Origin: Tetracladium setigerum
Lineage: Eukaryota > Ascomycota > Leotiomycetes > Helotiales
NCBI GenBank assembly: GCA_031472005.1
Contig: PZJY01000012.1
Coordinates: forward strand, 1,240,001 to 1,304,000
Direction: 5' to 3'
DNA: 64,000 nt
Part shown: positions 12,916 through 24,974 of the stretch, piece after piece
Layout of the letters: each line of letters begins with the position of its first letter
Numbering within the stretch: position 1 is the stretch's first letter
Translations under genes and position numbers: made by a program
Notes under the pieces: model-generated
What the model saw: only the letters and a program-made list of their open reading frames with translations
What the model was told of the DNA's origin: nothing
The model's database searches: none

Positions 12916-14191
12916 GTTGAGCTGAGATGAGATGTCATGAGTTGAGTTGAGATGGGAATGAGAATGAAAATGATAGTGGAGGCTCGGCTTGTATGCATTG
13001 GGGTGGAATGGTGACAACTACCAACTCGAACCCACCTCTTACATTTTATCAGCATATATTAGAGCTCTTCGCCACGGCATTGCAGTATTAGAACTAGCAA
13101 GACAATGAGTAAATAGATACCGCAGAGGGATCAAGAAGCCTAAGAGAAGCCCAAGAAGTAGAAGTGCAATTCGATGAACTCATGAAATCCACATATATTT
13201 TAGAAGCAAGGACATAAGATTCATTATTCTCCACCAGCACATATGTCAAGTATTAATGGATACCTAGACACAAGACCATTCCATAATTCATCATGTTCAA
13301 CAAGCAACTGGGCACCTTCCCCATAGTGTCCGTCCCACTCTCCTTGGAGAGGAAAAAAGAGAAAAAAGATTGATCGGAGTGCGTCCGCCTTGCCCAGACG
13401 GAAGACGGTATCTCATAAGCCAATATGCCACATCTTTCCCAGGAGAAAATGGGTTTGTTGCATTTCGCAATCTTTCCGTTACACCCGTCCAGTGCCTTTT
13501 GATGCGGTGTGGTCGATTCTCTTCGGACTTTGGAGAAGGATTTGTGGTGAGCGGTGTTGATGTAGCTGAAAGGCAAAGCGGCTGGATGATCAGCGTTACT
13601 TTTCATACCGTGAGAGAAGCTAGCTAAATAGTTCACATTGGTAAAGAGACGCATTCGATTGTGATGTATTGAGTACACAGGAAAAGAAAATGGTGGACAA
13701 GATCATTTGGTCAAGCTGTCTTTTATATTTATATGGCTATAATAATGAATAGCCCTAACTGTTCCAAGCAAGACTCTAAGCTAGCAAAGAGCAGGAACAG
13801 AAATGTAAACCCTCCCCTCCAATCTTCCAATGCTTACGCAGCTCTTGCTCAACATCGTCTGGAAAGAGAAGGTCCATCAGGGACATAATAGCAAAAGCAA
13901 ATCATCGCAATACTTCCGTGGAAGAGCCTAAAATGATGTCTCGATGAAAAGCCTCTCTCCACTCTCTCTAAAAAGAGGCTGTGGAGTAGATGAATTGGGA
14001 GCGAGATTTCTCATCGCCCATCATTAATCGTAACAATCATAAAGTCGTCCAGTCTCAGTATATACTACCAAACCAAATCGAAACCCCCCAAAACAATTGC
14101 AAAGACAAACATTGCATTGTACCACCAACTTCCTATTGATAGCCAGAACATCATTGGCGAGTCAAGCTTTGATGCGAGGTGGTTGCTGTGA
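12916..14191. other. intergenic between convergent genes
   Basis: This is the 3' flank of two convergent genes. The G-rich composition of the methyltransferase gene continues past its stop to about 12990. A 141-codon open frame on the minus strand (13253-13678) has no recognisable domain and I do not call it. Confidence 0.55.
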
Positions 14192-16723
14192 TCAGTCAAT
14201 GACGATGATCGATCTCTTCCTCTGGTGTGGCATGGCCATGTCCACAACAAATTCCGCAAGGCACTGAACCTCTCGATCCAGCAAATCCATCCCGCAAATT
14301 TGATAGATCGTGTCTGTCCATTCCTTGTCGTTGCTCACTTTTACCAGACCGTTCGGGCCAAGTAGACTGAGCGAGACACACCTGTAATTCTCTGGCTTGT
14401 GCCTGACGACGAAGTTGACAACGGACATGTAGTCACGGAAATTGTCAACAGGTTCGACAATCTTTGACTGAAGCGCTATATGCGTAACCTCTTGCATTAC
14501 GAAATTGAAATGGAGTAGAAGTACCGAGGCACCACTGTATGGAGGCGAGCTATGATGAGATACTTGAGTGGATGCGTAGTTGCTGTCTGGTAATTCAATA
14601 GACTGGAAGAGTTGGCCGGATGATTCCCTACGGAAACCAGTGGATGGCGACTCTGACATACTTGGCCGCGTTTCTGAAGGTTGACTTCTCTGAGGGCTTT
14701 CCTCGCTAGCGGCACCTGATTTGGCCTTTCCTCTTTCCACTCTTTTGACTTTAGCGTACTTTCGTTGGTATTCATTTTTACACACTAGGAGGAGTTAGCA
14801 TTGTTCCAGACAGAGAGAAAAATTTGGGTAACGTACGTTTTCGCAGAAGCGGGATCACCTTCGCAATGAGACTACTCGCGGTTAGCAAACGCGATGGAGA
14901 TTGATTAAAGATGACTTACTCCTTCTCGTTCTTAGGCCACTTCCACGTGCGGTTAACGTGTCCTGATGAGGTTACGCCGTAATACTTTTCCCCAGCTCCT
15001 TCAGCAAAGAACAACAATGCGATTGAGTTCACTTTTTCAATGTTGACTTTGTTTTCCTTCCCGAATCGTTCATACAAACTACCTCCGCCATATTCTTGTC
15101 GATCAGGGTGGTTTGTATCCAGCATGAAAGCCTTTGCTTCTTTTTCGAAGGCATTATAGGTCTTCTTGTCCATTTGGAAGAAAGTAGGTACCTCGCTTGC
15201 TTTGGGAAGAGCTGTAATCGATTAGCTTTTGATCTTACAATAGATTGGGTCGGTCAAGGCTTACTATTTTGTTTTAACTTCTTTACAGGAGGTTCAATGA
15301 TGGCATTTGGGTCAAAGGAGCGTTGGAAAAGCGGCTTTGGCTCGGACCTTATCTCGGCAGAAGGAGTGAAGGGCGACAGTGGACGCTTCGCCGGAGATAG
15401 CATTTCATGGCTGGGATGATAAAGAGCACTGTCTTGCTTGGTAGAGATTGGTACAGGTGGAGATGATGCTTCGGCTTGGGCTGAAGGTAAGGTTGCGATC
15501 TCTCCGGTAGCAATGGCAAGATGAGGAGGTGGAAGAGATGGAAGCATCGATCGCCATGATGGGCCGTTGAAAGTGGACTGCTCTGGTGCTGCGGTTGTGG
15601 TCAGACCTTGTTGACCAAATGGCAACTCCTCGTCAGCGTCTGGTAGGAAGAGATCATCATCGTCCACTGGAGTGAAAAGAAACTCTAAATCATCGTCCAA
15701 GGGTTCTTCGTCATGCATGTACTCGTCGTTATCATCTTCTCCAGGGGGAAACAAAGAATCGACATTGGCATTTCGTAGCTCGCCGTCGTCCATGTCCTCT
15801 TCGCTATCATTATTTCCTGGAGTAGACAGGGAAACCACATCGTTGTCTCGTAACTCTCCAAAGTGGGCTGTGGCATCAGGAGCATCCATGCCGAAGCTCG
15901 AAGCCTCACCATACGCAGATGCTGCGTTGATATCTTCTTCAGCTAAGGTAGCACCATGCTCAATTGAAAGTCTGTCGAATGGGCTCGAACCTCCGGCTGA
16001 GGGAAAGGAATTATCGTCTGCCAAATCGACGTCTCCCTCTTGGTTCTCACCAATCCCGCCGAAAAACTCGTCGAATGCTGCGTCGAGAGCTGCGTCGGGG
16101 TGGAATGTGAGTTCGGCAACTTCAGCTTCACTTTGTGATGTGCCGTCGCTCAACTCTTGCTTTCCCGCGGATTGATTACCTTGTGATGTAGCTCCAAAGT
16201 TACTGGCCGTGGCAGCGACTTCATCTTCGTCAATTTCGGATTCAGACTCCTCGTCAATATCAGACTCGATCTCGTCGCCGCGGTTGCCTGCTGCGAGATT
16301 GACTTGGTATTGTTTCTCATGCTCAAGTTCGTGCTCATCCTCGTCCTCATCTTCAACAGACTCGACTTCGTCATCTTCATCGTAAACATTGGGTTGGCCA
16401 GTCAGGATCAAGGTGTTGGATGGGTTTAAAAAGAGTCCATCCTCTGCCTGTGTTGGATCTGAATATGTATAAGCCTCTGTAGTTGTTGATGCCATGTCTC
16501 GCAGGATATAATCACCGTTTCTGCCTCCACCACGGAGGGCAGAGTGCAAGTTTGATTGCTCGTATGAGAGAGCGGCGCCTTCGTGTTGTGGCTCAAACTG
16601 TCGTGCCTCTTCAACTCCTCTGGTGTTGTTGTTATTGCAGCTAATTGCTGGATCTGGAAGAAGATTTGTCTCTGGCAGAGTGAATGCTAGGGCCCACGCC
16701 AATGACACTGGAGGCAGCGGCAT
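14192..16723 (-). CDS. uncharacterised acidic protein, four exons
   Basis: Predicted 792-residue protein of unknown function. Exons on the minus strand are 16723-15265, 15211-14920, 14871-14837 (35 nt) and 14784-14192. All three introns (53, 48 and 52 nt) have GTAAGC, GTAAGT or GTACGT donors and TACAG or TAG acceptors, and phases match throughout, so the model is solid. The first 480 residues are highly acidic and disordered (Asp/Glu runs near residues 115-180 and 290-370) with Ser/Pro stretches. After a basic PVKKLKQN segment comes a compact, better-ordered region (MDKKTYNAFEKEAKAFML... to ...RKLCKNEYQRKY) that looks like the conserved core. A third segment follows a Ser-rich linker. I recognise no domain; a nuclear or chromatin role would fit the composition but is only a guess. 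An alternative start is the ATG near 16495. Confidence 0.7.
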
Positions 16724-17082
16724 CTTGGAAAGCGCTCTGCGTCCAATCGGTGAAAGGTTTTTCCGAATATAAGCGAATGCAGGTGTTGTTGTGCTTGGCT
16801 TCTCACGTGTTGGTTCTTGAGCTTGGCTTTTTCTGCGAGGCTGTTTGGGTGCGTGCCAAGGTAAAGGACTAGTCCTTTTTAGATTTACAGTAGCTTGTGT
16901 TGGTCTTGGCGTCTAACTTTCACGTGATGCTGCTGTCATCAGACAGGACAGGAACGCGGCTTCACGGCTTGGCTGTGAACAATGTACTGAAGCCTCCACC
17001 GTCTATCTCTCCTGCCTTTCCATTCAACAACCACACAAATCCAAATGCGCTCTATGCCTTATTTACATACACTGTGATCGCA
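16724..17082. promoter_or_regulatory. shared divergent promoter
   Basis: The 359 bases between the start codons of the minus-strand acidic protein and the plus-strand LMBR1-domain gene must hold both promoters. Repeats of CACGTGTT/TCACGTGA-like sequence occur near 16805 and 16920, which could be CACGTG E-box sites; no factor is assigned. Confidence 0.4.
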
Positions 17083-19199
17083 ATGATTGACACCAAAACA
17101 TCCTCCTCTCCCTTAGGTTCCGAGATCTTTGCGCTGGTATCTTTACTGGTGATCAGTCTCGCAGTCCTTCTTGTCTTACGGCACTACCTTCCCTTACGAA
17201 CCACCCCAGCATACCTTCTTGTTCCTATCTTCTTCGCTCTCGGCCTCCCGGCTTCGATAATAATTCTCCTGCCGATTGATCTCGCCAGCAGTGCTAGAAA
17301 TGTAGATGCTGGGTCAAGAGGAATATGGCTTCCGGAGCGCATAATTCTGGTTTCGTGGCGGGTTACTTACTGGCTTACCTTTGCGCTGACCTGGTATGAT
17401 TGTTTGTCCTTGGGTTTACAGCATTGTGTTAACGATTGCATAGGTTCATCCTGCCTATCCTTGCCGAATACGCTGATGCCGGTTATCGAGAACCGCAAAG
17501 TCGTCTTATGTTCTCCCTTCGCGCAAATGCGCAATACCAAGCTATGATGCTTTCCGCCGCTGTCGCGACCATGATCTACGTATTCATTACTAGAGGCGCA
17601 TCACCAAATTCACTCAAGGGGGTGGTAATGGCTGTCGCTTATGCCTGGGGTTTGATCTTTGCCATCTTTCTCATGGGGCACGGATTGGTTGCTATACCCC
17701 GCCGCTTGTTCAGGAGGTCGAACTTGAGCGGGAAGTTACGGAGAATACAAGCACATGCAGCCAGAGTGCACGAAAAGATGGAAGATGCTATTCGAAATCT
17801 AGAAGACCTGGAGGCGCAAGTCGCGGAATTGTCAAAGCGGAAGTCCGGGTCTGCCATCAAATATAGAGAATGGATCGAGGAACTAGCTGATGATTCCCAT
17901 CTCCCTGAATCGAGGCCGAGGACTCTCAGTAGAAGGATGTCGGAGCCAGCACCTGCTGCCCCGCTCGTTGTTACCGAAGGGTATCTGGCAGATCTTAGTC
18001 GTAAGCTTACTAGAGCTCGCCATAGTCGTGCCCGTTATCTAGATGAGTGGGATCATATTCTATATGATGCAGCCAAAACCTCGGCAGTTCTGGATTCTGC
18101 GGCTTCCAAAAAGGTCGAGATTGGACAACCTTCACCGCACAGCTCGATTTTCGATCGCGTTACCATCCACACTCCCTACACTAGATATCTTTACCTGTAC
18201 TATTGCGTTCCCTACTTCAACATGTTTCTAGGGGTATTCTTTTCCCTGGCCTCTGTCTGTATTGTCTGGTCGGAAGTTATCAAATCGATCAACTCGAATT
18301 TCAGTATTATCAGCTTGACCGTTGTCCATCATCCGGATAGTGAGCGAGGAGAGATTGGATTTGCAGGTCAGGTCATCGCGGCCTGTTGGATACTCTATAT
18401 GTGTACAGCAGCTTTGACATCACTGACTGAAGTCAAAGTCTGGCGGGGACGAGCGCTGGTAAGGAGAAACACCCATGGAGAGAGCGCAATGTGGTACGCT
18501 TTACAAGTGGCCAAACTCTCAGTTCCATTGTCGTTCAACTTCCTGACCTTCCTCTCGAAAGATGTCTATACCGAGACAGTCTTCTACGATTTTCTTGGGA
18601 AACTCATTACTCTCACTGATCTGGGAGAGTGGTTTGATTATCTTTTCCCAACATTCATCGTATTCCCCGTCTGCGCTACTCTCTTTGGACTGTACGGCAA
18701 AGTCAAATCCTGTTTCGGCTATGGCGGACTTATCGATGATGAAGACGAGGAAGACGACTCTGGCTATGGGACCGGAACGTGGCGAGAAGGTCGGGACTTG
18801 ATCGAACGAGAATTGCAAGGACATTCCTCACTCGGCCGCCTGACTATCTCTGACCGAAGGAACGTCCCCAACAACCCAAACAACCGCAATGCACCCGCAC
18901 TCTCAGTTCCACCAGCAGATCGGACACGAGCTCTCGGACAAGCATCATCGCGGCCAAGTGCAAGCAATCAGCTACCAGCAAGCACACGTCCCGAGGATGA
19001 GAATTTCTTCGAGGCCTTTGGCCATAGAGTCAAGAATACTTTCGATACAGTACAGACTCCTAAATGGATGCAAAATATGGGCGAAGGTATCAAGAAGCCC
19101 AAATGGATGGGTGGAGACGATGATGATGCAGGCCCAAGTCGTGACTTTACCAGTTGGTTTGCTGGTCGACAAGGACAAGAGGGGAGGGTGAGATTGTGA
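17083..19199 (+). CDS. LMBR1-domain (LMBRD2-like) multi-pass membrane protein
   Basis: Two exons, 17083-17393 and 17444-19199, with a 50-nt intron (GTATGA donor, CATAG acceptor), give 688 residues, close to the usual length of LMBRD2 proteins. Hydrophobic helices are visible at the N-terminus (EIFALVSLLVISLAVLLVL, then LVPIFFALGLPASIIILLP, then a helix spanning the splice junction) and again in the middle and C-terminal half. A cytosolic coiled-coil-like stretch (residues about 200-260) separates them, as in the family. The tail is acidic and then low-complexity. The family is conserved in eukaryotes, with roles reported in membrane receptor signalling and trafficking, but the function of the fungal members is poorly defined. 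The start is the ATG giving an immediate first helix; the frame is open further upstream without support. Confidence 0.85.
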
Positions 19200-19601
19200 G
19201 ATTGTGAATATGTGGTTAGATTGATTCAAGCATAGCGGTTGGAGTTCCGTTGGTATAGACTAGGCGCCTACTCACGCATGATTTTTATGAGTATTTAATG
19301 TTTAGTAATGTATATTGAGATTCACTCTATCAGCCGAGTGACTTGTCTGTAACATTTCATATTGCATTCTTTATGTCTATGAAAACCAAGCCAAACCAGC
19401 ACAGATATCCCTCCCTAGCTACAGTTCTGTGTTCATAAATATTAACTTTGTTGCACTGTAGGCATACCATCGTTACAAGATTCATCCCAAATAGATGTGA
19501 TCTCTCAAGCAAACAACCACCAAACGCCAAAACACATTACAGAAATCCCCGTCCACTTATCCCAACTCCTTCCCTCGCCTTCCTTCCATAACCAAACCAA
19601 C
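19200..19601. other. intergenic 3' flank of convergent genes
   Basis: AT-rich to about 19480, then C-rich sequence that belongs compositionally to the following minus-strand gene. No gene is supported. Confidence 0.5.
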
Positions 19602-20183
19602 CTACTTCATCTCAAAAGCCCCCCCACTCAACCCCCCATACGCTCTCGCCGGCCTCGCCAACCCAGCCTCTACATCCTTCTCAACCCTCCTATCCATCTC
19701 CTTCCTCCTCCTCTCCTCCTCCTCCTCCGCCCTCTTCCTCTCCACCTCTGGGTCCTCATAATAATTCCCCGCGCCACCGCGTCCACCCCTATACGTCGGC
19801 TTGCTCGATCCCACTGCCACCTTTCTGGTTGGTGCGGTCGACGTTGGGGATTTGTTGGCTGTGGATTGGCTGGGTTGGGATTGGGAGAGGCCAGAGGCGG
19901 CGAGGTCGGATGGGCGAACCCAGTTGCCTGCGCCGCCGCGGCCGGAGTGGAGGTATTCTGGGGGAGGGGCGGATGGGGAGGTTGCAGTGGTGGTGCTGAC
20001 GGTGGTGGTTTGAGATTCGACGTCCTGTTAGATAGAAATAATTAGCTGGATATCCTCGTGTACATGGCGAGAGGGGTGGAGAGACGGGAAAAGACATACA
20101 CCAGATTTCATATGATCCTCAATATCCTTCTTGCTCCAGAAGTTACCTGCGCCGCCGCGGCCAGCTCGGGAATAGTCTCCCAT
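19602..20183 (-). CDS. DUF3602 (Par32-like) protein with GRGGAGN repeats
   Basis: Exons 20183-20100 and 20024-19602 give 168 residues. The 75-nt intron has a GTATGT donor and CTAACAG acceptor in phase 0. The protein contains three copies of the short signature GRGGAGN (residues about 8-14, middle, and C-terminal third), each followed by an aromatic residue (FW, WV, YY). This is the hallmark of the fungal DUF3602 family, which includes yeast Par32/Amu1, a phosphoprotein involved in TORC1 and ammonium-transporter regulation. Whether this protein shares that role is not known. The C-terminal third is a charged Glu/Arg helix (ERKRAEEEEERRRKEMD). The protein is otherwise low-complexity, cytosolic and without membrane segments. 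Confidence 0.8.
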
Positions 20184-21521
20184 TGTGATTAATCGTGTGC
20201 TTGTTTGATGAAGTGTTGTTTGCTCGGTGCAGTTGGGAGGTTTGAGTTGAATTGGATTGAAGTGTGCTGTTAATTGATGGACTTGATGGTGTATATAAGA
20301 TAGTCGGGTAATGGAAGAAAGAAAGGAGCTCCCCTGGATGATGACGAGAGCTTGCTATAGGGGTCAAATATACGAAAGGTGCGGCACCGCTCTGGTCAAG
20401 CTGACAGCGGGAGAGATGAGGTGGGTGGTGGTGTGTGAGAGTGTGGTTCCCAACCTAGCAAGATCCCCAAATCCCTCACCCTCCGGTTGCGTTGCTTTTT
20501 TTTGTCACGTCCACGGAAAAAAAAAACTACCTTCGTGCAAGGCGCCTTCTGGCTTGACGAAAATTTTCCTTCTTTTTTTCTTTTCGTCTCTTGATAATTC
20601 GGGGATCCACGTTGCCTTACCGAGTAGCTCTTGGGGAGAGTTGTTTGTGTACAGCACCAAAGATGGAATTGTTTTGACTTTCCAAGGTTGCGTTGCGTTG
20701 CCTTTTGGCCGAGGCGCGGGGTGAGATTGGGGATCATCCTTCTTATCTCGAATAGTGGGTGGGTGCTGTTGGTGGGGGCTTCTAATTCCATCTCCATCCC
20801 GGTGTGTGTGCAAACGTGAGATTTCAGGTACTGTATTACAATAAGCAACCACCAGTAGTAGGAAATTATCACCATAAAAGGGATCATTGTCGGATTTATC
20901 CACAAAGGCAATCTTTGGTGGATTATCTGTCACATCCATTCCATCCCATATAATCTTAAAATCCAAACATTTTCATTCAATTAACTTTTTCCACCCTTCC
21001 TCTTCCTGTATTGTGTTGACATCCTGCCATACCCAAACCTGGGGTTTAGCTCAAATATCAACACCGTCAAGCTTTTTTGCTGCACATCGCAAGTGGCTCA
21101 ATTTCAATTGTTGAGATTGGGAATGAGGGGTATTGAACTTTTTGGTAGCGATTTAGTACCTTTTGTTGCATGTCGCGGTGGGCTCAATTTCGGGCAATTC
21201 GGTAGGAGATTGAACCCTCATCAAAAATGTCTCGCTTATTATGGAGAGACAAATAATGGGTTGCATGTTTTTTTGGTTTCTCTCCACCAGTTGCGATGGA
21301 GGATGCTAACATTCTCTTGCTCTTCTTACTGTACTCTGCTCTTCTTTCTTACTGTACTGTGTAGGGGAAAATACAAGGCAAGTGAGCTACTGGCTATACT
21401 CGCCGTTTATATCTTGAAAGAGGTCCGAAATCAATGTCAACTAAATCTTGACTCTTTTCCGTATTGTGCTGGAACAATAATCATTCCTCATGAGCCATAC
21501 ATCGTCCAGGCATAATTTCGT
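20184..21521. other. intergenic, nothing recognised
   Basis: Holds the promoter of the DUF3602 gene at its left and the 3' flank of the nickel transporter at its right. A TATATAAG box-like sequence is present at 20291-20298, about 110 bases upstream of the DUF3602 start. Poly-A and poly-T runs occur near 20520 and 20575. No gene is supported. Confidence 0.5.
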
Positions 21522-23048
21522 CTACACACCCTCCTCATCATCTCTCCCAGCACCCACCAACAAGGCCTCCTCCTCCCCACTCCCACTTTGCACCTCCCTC
21601 CCAGCATCGATAAACCTCCTCCACGGTCCATACAAAAGCACACTCAACCCACCAAACACAACAAACGAAGCACAAATCCCCAACCCAATAACATCATAAT
21701 AATCCTCCACCGTCTCCACGCCATCCCAAAACCTACCACTCGGCTCAGCAACATTGCGTACGAGGGAGAGTAGTTGGATGCTGCCGATGACGATGGCGAC
21801 GATTATGGTGATGACGGTGAGAACGATGGAGTAGTAGAGAATGGCGATGGGGTCACGAGCGAGGGTGGTGGACGTGTAGAGGGTCATCATTAGAGCGCCA
21901 TCTGTAGTGTCGAGAAGACACATTCCCGCTTGGGATTCATTAGTAGTGCTGTGATGGGGAGGAAGAGGGAGAAGGGGTAATGTACCGGTGAAAAGGATTG
22001 GGAAGATGAGAATTAACCACATAGATGTTCCTTTGGCGGCTTGGATGGAGGATATGCCTAGAAGCGCAACTTCAGACGAAGTATCGAAACCCAATCCGAA
22101 CATCACACCGAGGGGGTACATTTTCCATGGTCTTTGATGGTTGTTAGCTTTGCCATATCTGACGATGGCCTCAGTACTCACTTGTCAATCATTCTAAACA
22201 TCTTCTTCATAACACTGAACAAACACCCGGCTCCATTGAGTTCAAAACCCTCCAAGCCCTCCGACTGAGGATTGGAACTTTTCAAATATTCTTTCAACTG
22301 CTTTACAAGCTTGTAAAGAATGAACATGTTCATAATGCCAAGGATTATGAGAAATCCAGCTGATACTGACGATCCAATAACCCCTCCGATTTGACTGTAT
22401 CGGTCAAATTTATCTCGCACTGCAGCCGCAGTAGCTGCGACGACCGTTGAGGTGATGATGACAATACTGCTCGAGTGTCAGCGGGATGCCTTTTCTTGAC
22501 ATGGGGAGGGGAGGAGGACGAACGTTGAGTGTCCCAGAGAGAAGAACGTGCCGATAGTAACTGGTTTTTGACCATTTGCTACTAATCTCCGTGTCGTAAG
22601 ATCAATCGCCTAGATATTTCTGTTAGCCTTTTGGCCATAGAAATTACGCATGAGTATGGGCACGAACAGAAATATGATCAGCATCCAAAGCGTGTCTCAA
22701 CCCAAGGACATAGGCCAGCACGGCCGTGGAAGCAAGAGCTCTATCCTCGCCAGAGAAATCAGTATCCCATTCTCTTTAGATACTCATAACCGAATCTCTC
22801 ACCCATTAAAGTACTAAGGTTAATAAGTTAGTAAATATTCACGTCGTCTCGCGAGAGGGAGGGCTACTTACCAATACGACACCAACACCAGCCCACACAA
22901 CGATATTGATCAGAAGTATAAGCAATATGATAGCTATGACTGAAAATGGCAGTCTCCTAATTCCAGGTATTCTCTCATGATATAAAGCTGCTTTGCTTGA
23001 AAGGCTCTGTTTGGGAATTGGATCTTGAGTGGGGGTAGATTGTGGCAT
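21522..23048 (-). CDS. NiCoT-family nickel/cobalt transporter
   Basis: Seven exons: 23048-22872, 22813-22803 (11 nt), 22740-22668, 22609-22524, 22466-22182, 22131-21986 and 21928-21522. Phases agree at every junction and the total is 394 residues, normal for fungal NiCoT proteins. The family signature HX4DH is present as RHALDADHIS, followed by GTFFSLGHST, then LGFDTSSEVALLG and AGMCLLDTTDGALM, the four conserved NiCoT blocks in order. About eight hydrophobic helices are visible. NiCoTs import Ni2+ or Co2+ across the plasma membrane; in fungi the nickel usually serves urease. The 11-nt second exon, between a GTAAGT intron of 58 nt and a 62-nt intron, is required to join the first helix to the HX4DH helix in frame. 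The tail is acidic. Confidence 0.9.
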
Positions 23049-23703
23049 CGCTAGTGTAACAGATCGAGTGTAACAGGTCGAGAATAAGGAACGTCTGCAA
23101 GGTGTACCGAAATAATGAGAGTCACGTCAAAATACGTCTGCTTGCAAAGATTGACTAGATTTATTTGTTGTTTGTGGCCTGGCAGTGTGCGAAGAAATCG
23201 GAATCGTGGGTTCTGTACTGGCTTGGCCTCGGTTTGCCAAGAGATATGGTGTTGGCATGACATAGTAATTCGCTCACTGATTGTGATACTATCATTGTTT
23301 TCTTCTTGATAATGCATTACTTTGGGTTTCTGGTCTATCCTAATCTGCGTCAGTTGGCGTTCGATTCTCCTTTGCGTGGATAATCAATCGAATCAAAGTC
23401 GAGCACAGGCAGACCCTAGGACAACACAGCTGCTGACCCAGCATTTCTATTGTATTTGTGCTGAGAATAAGATGCCTGCCAATACAGATAAACTTGGGTT
23501 TGGCTAACTATATTATAAAGTTCTTGGTCTTGTAACCCTTACAGGGTCATGCTAATTATGTATGCTGATTCTTGTAGTTAGTATTCATGGGCATTCGAAG
23601 CTGCCATTAGACTACGATATTGTCAGTCCGTCGCCCGCATCAAAAGCTCGGATTTCCTCACTAAAAGTGCCGAGATATGGAATACTGCATATTGTCAGTT
23701 CGT
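23049..23703. other. intergenic, promoter of the nickel transporter
   Basis: The 655 bases lie upstream of the NiCoT gene and downstream of SAP18. I see no gene and no metal-responsive motif I can name. Confidence 0.5.
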
Positions 23704-24736
23704 TCAAACGCTTCTTGTGGATAGAGAAAGGGTCTCATACTGCCCGAGCTTGATATAACGTGCGAGGAATAGCTCCCCTTTTATTATGGTATCATAAATC
23801 AAACCTCCCTCACCATCTCCCTCCTCTGCCCCATATCCACCACCATATCCTCGTCCTCTCCCTCCACCACCTGATGGTCCTTCAGGGATTCTATCCCCTC
23901 GATCAGGTAATCTCTCTCCCCTCCTCCACTCGCCCTGAGGAACCATCCCTTGACCGAACCCACCCCCTCTCATGCCGCCTCTACTACCCCTATACCCAAA
24001 CCCACCATCATCTCTATTCCCTCTCCCTCCAAAATCATTTCCACCCCTTCCAGGTCCAAACCCTCCTCTCGATGGCCCACTAGTAATCGGTGGAGCTACA
24101 CTCCCATTCTCGAGTGGCAGCACAATAGCACAATCGATGTAATCCCCAATCACGAATTTAGCGTCCTGTAATGTTTTCTCAGGTTCCCCATGCAATGGTC
24201 CAGCCATTACTCCCCCCGCGACAATTGAAGCCTCCTCCTCGTCTGGCAGTATCCCTGGTCCACCATCACCAATCACGATGCTTCCGAGCTCTTTCGTCAT
24301 GTACCGTCCCGGCCCTGCGGCATTGGGATTGCGAGTATCTGGGAAGGTGAGGCGGAACGAGAGTCGCGTGCCTATTGCTGGGTCGGGGAGGAGAGAAGGG
24401 AGAGCGGAGACGAGAAGATGGGATAGTTCGCGCAGGGTACATGTTGGCCAGGTATATATCTGAACATGGTTTGGAAGTTCTGTCGCTGAGCTGAATTCGT
24501 CTGGCCTGTTGTAGTATCAGTATCAAAAATCATTATAGTAGGGTAGTCTTTCTTTACCTGTGAAATCCTCCAGATTTGTAGAAGAGTTTGAGATAGAATG
24601 GTGTCGTGGTTTGACGATCTATCTTTACCGTTCCGGTATCCATAGCTGGATTGAGATATGGGGATAGAGTTTTATGGTTATGAAGATCTGGTTTAACTGT
24701 TGGAGTGCTGTTGTTGCTCCGGCGCAAAGGTTGCAT
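23704..24736 (-). CDS. SAP18 family protein (Sin3-associated / ASAP complex)
   Basis: Exons 24736-24558 and 24505-23704 are joined by a 52-nt intron (GTAAAG donor, ACAACAG acceptor). They give 327 residues from the first ATG or 296 from the second (24643), which begins right before the conserved domain. The SAP18 fold is clear: PFYLKLFYKSGGFHRPDEF, ELPNHVQIYTWPTCTLREL, LSFRLTFPD and DAKFVIGDYIDCAIVLP. SAP18 works in the Sin3-HDAC corepressor and the exon-junction-linked ASAP complex, in the nucleus. After the domain the protein carries about 100 residues of RGG/GGF repeats, an RNA-binding type of tail, and then a short non-repetitive end that may or may not be real. The gene is divergent from PRP18, with 238 bases between the start codons, so the two are probably co-expressed. 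Confidence 0.85.
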
Positions 24737-24974
24737 TCATAAAGTGACGGAGTTGTCTGCCATCTGCCAAGAGATTCGAGGTAAATTGACTTGGGGACAG
24801 CCTCGACAAACATCCATCAACCATTCACTAAACACAACTCCAAATTGGTTTCTACCGACTTCTCAGGTTAAATCTTGCGTCTCGACCTCATACAAATTCA
24901 AAGCAACAGTACCCTATCTCAAACGCAGACTGCAAGCCTCCAGATCAGGACTCCCTCGAAGGGAAACCGCAACT
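24737..24974. promoter_or_regulatory. bidirectional promoter of SAP18 and PRP18
   Basis: This 238-bp interval between divergent start codons must contain both core promoters and leaders. The PRP18 leader side has an open frame in phase with PRP18 but no upstream in-frame ATG except one at the SAP18 side (24705 region), which I do not favour. Confidence 0.5.

Noticed and set aside
13253..13678. 141-codon minus-strand open frame
   Set aside because: No domain, lies in the 3' flank between convergent genes.
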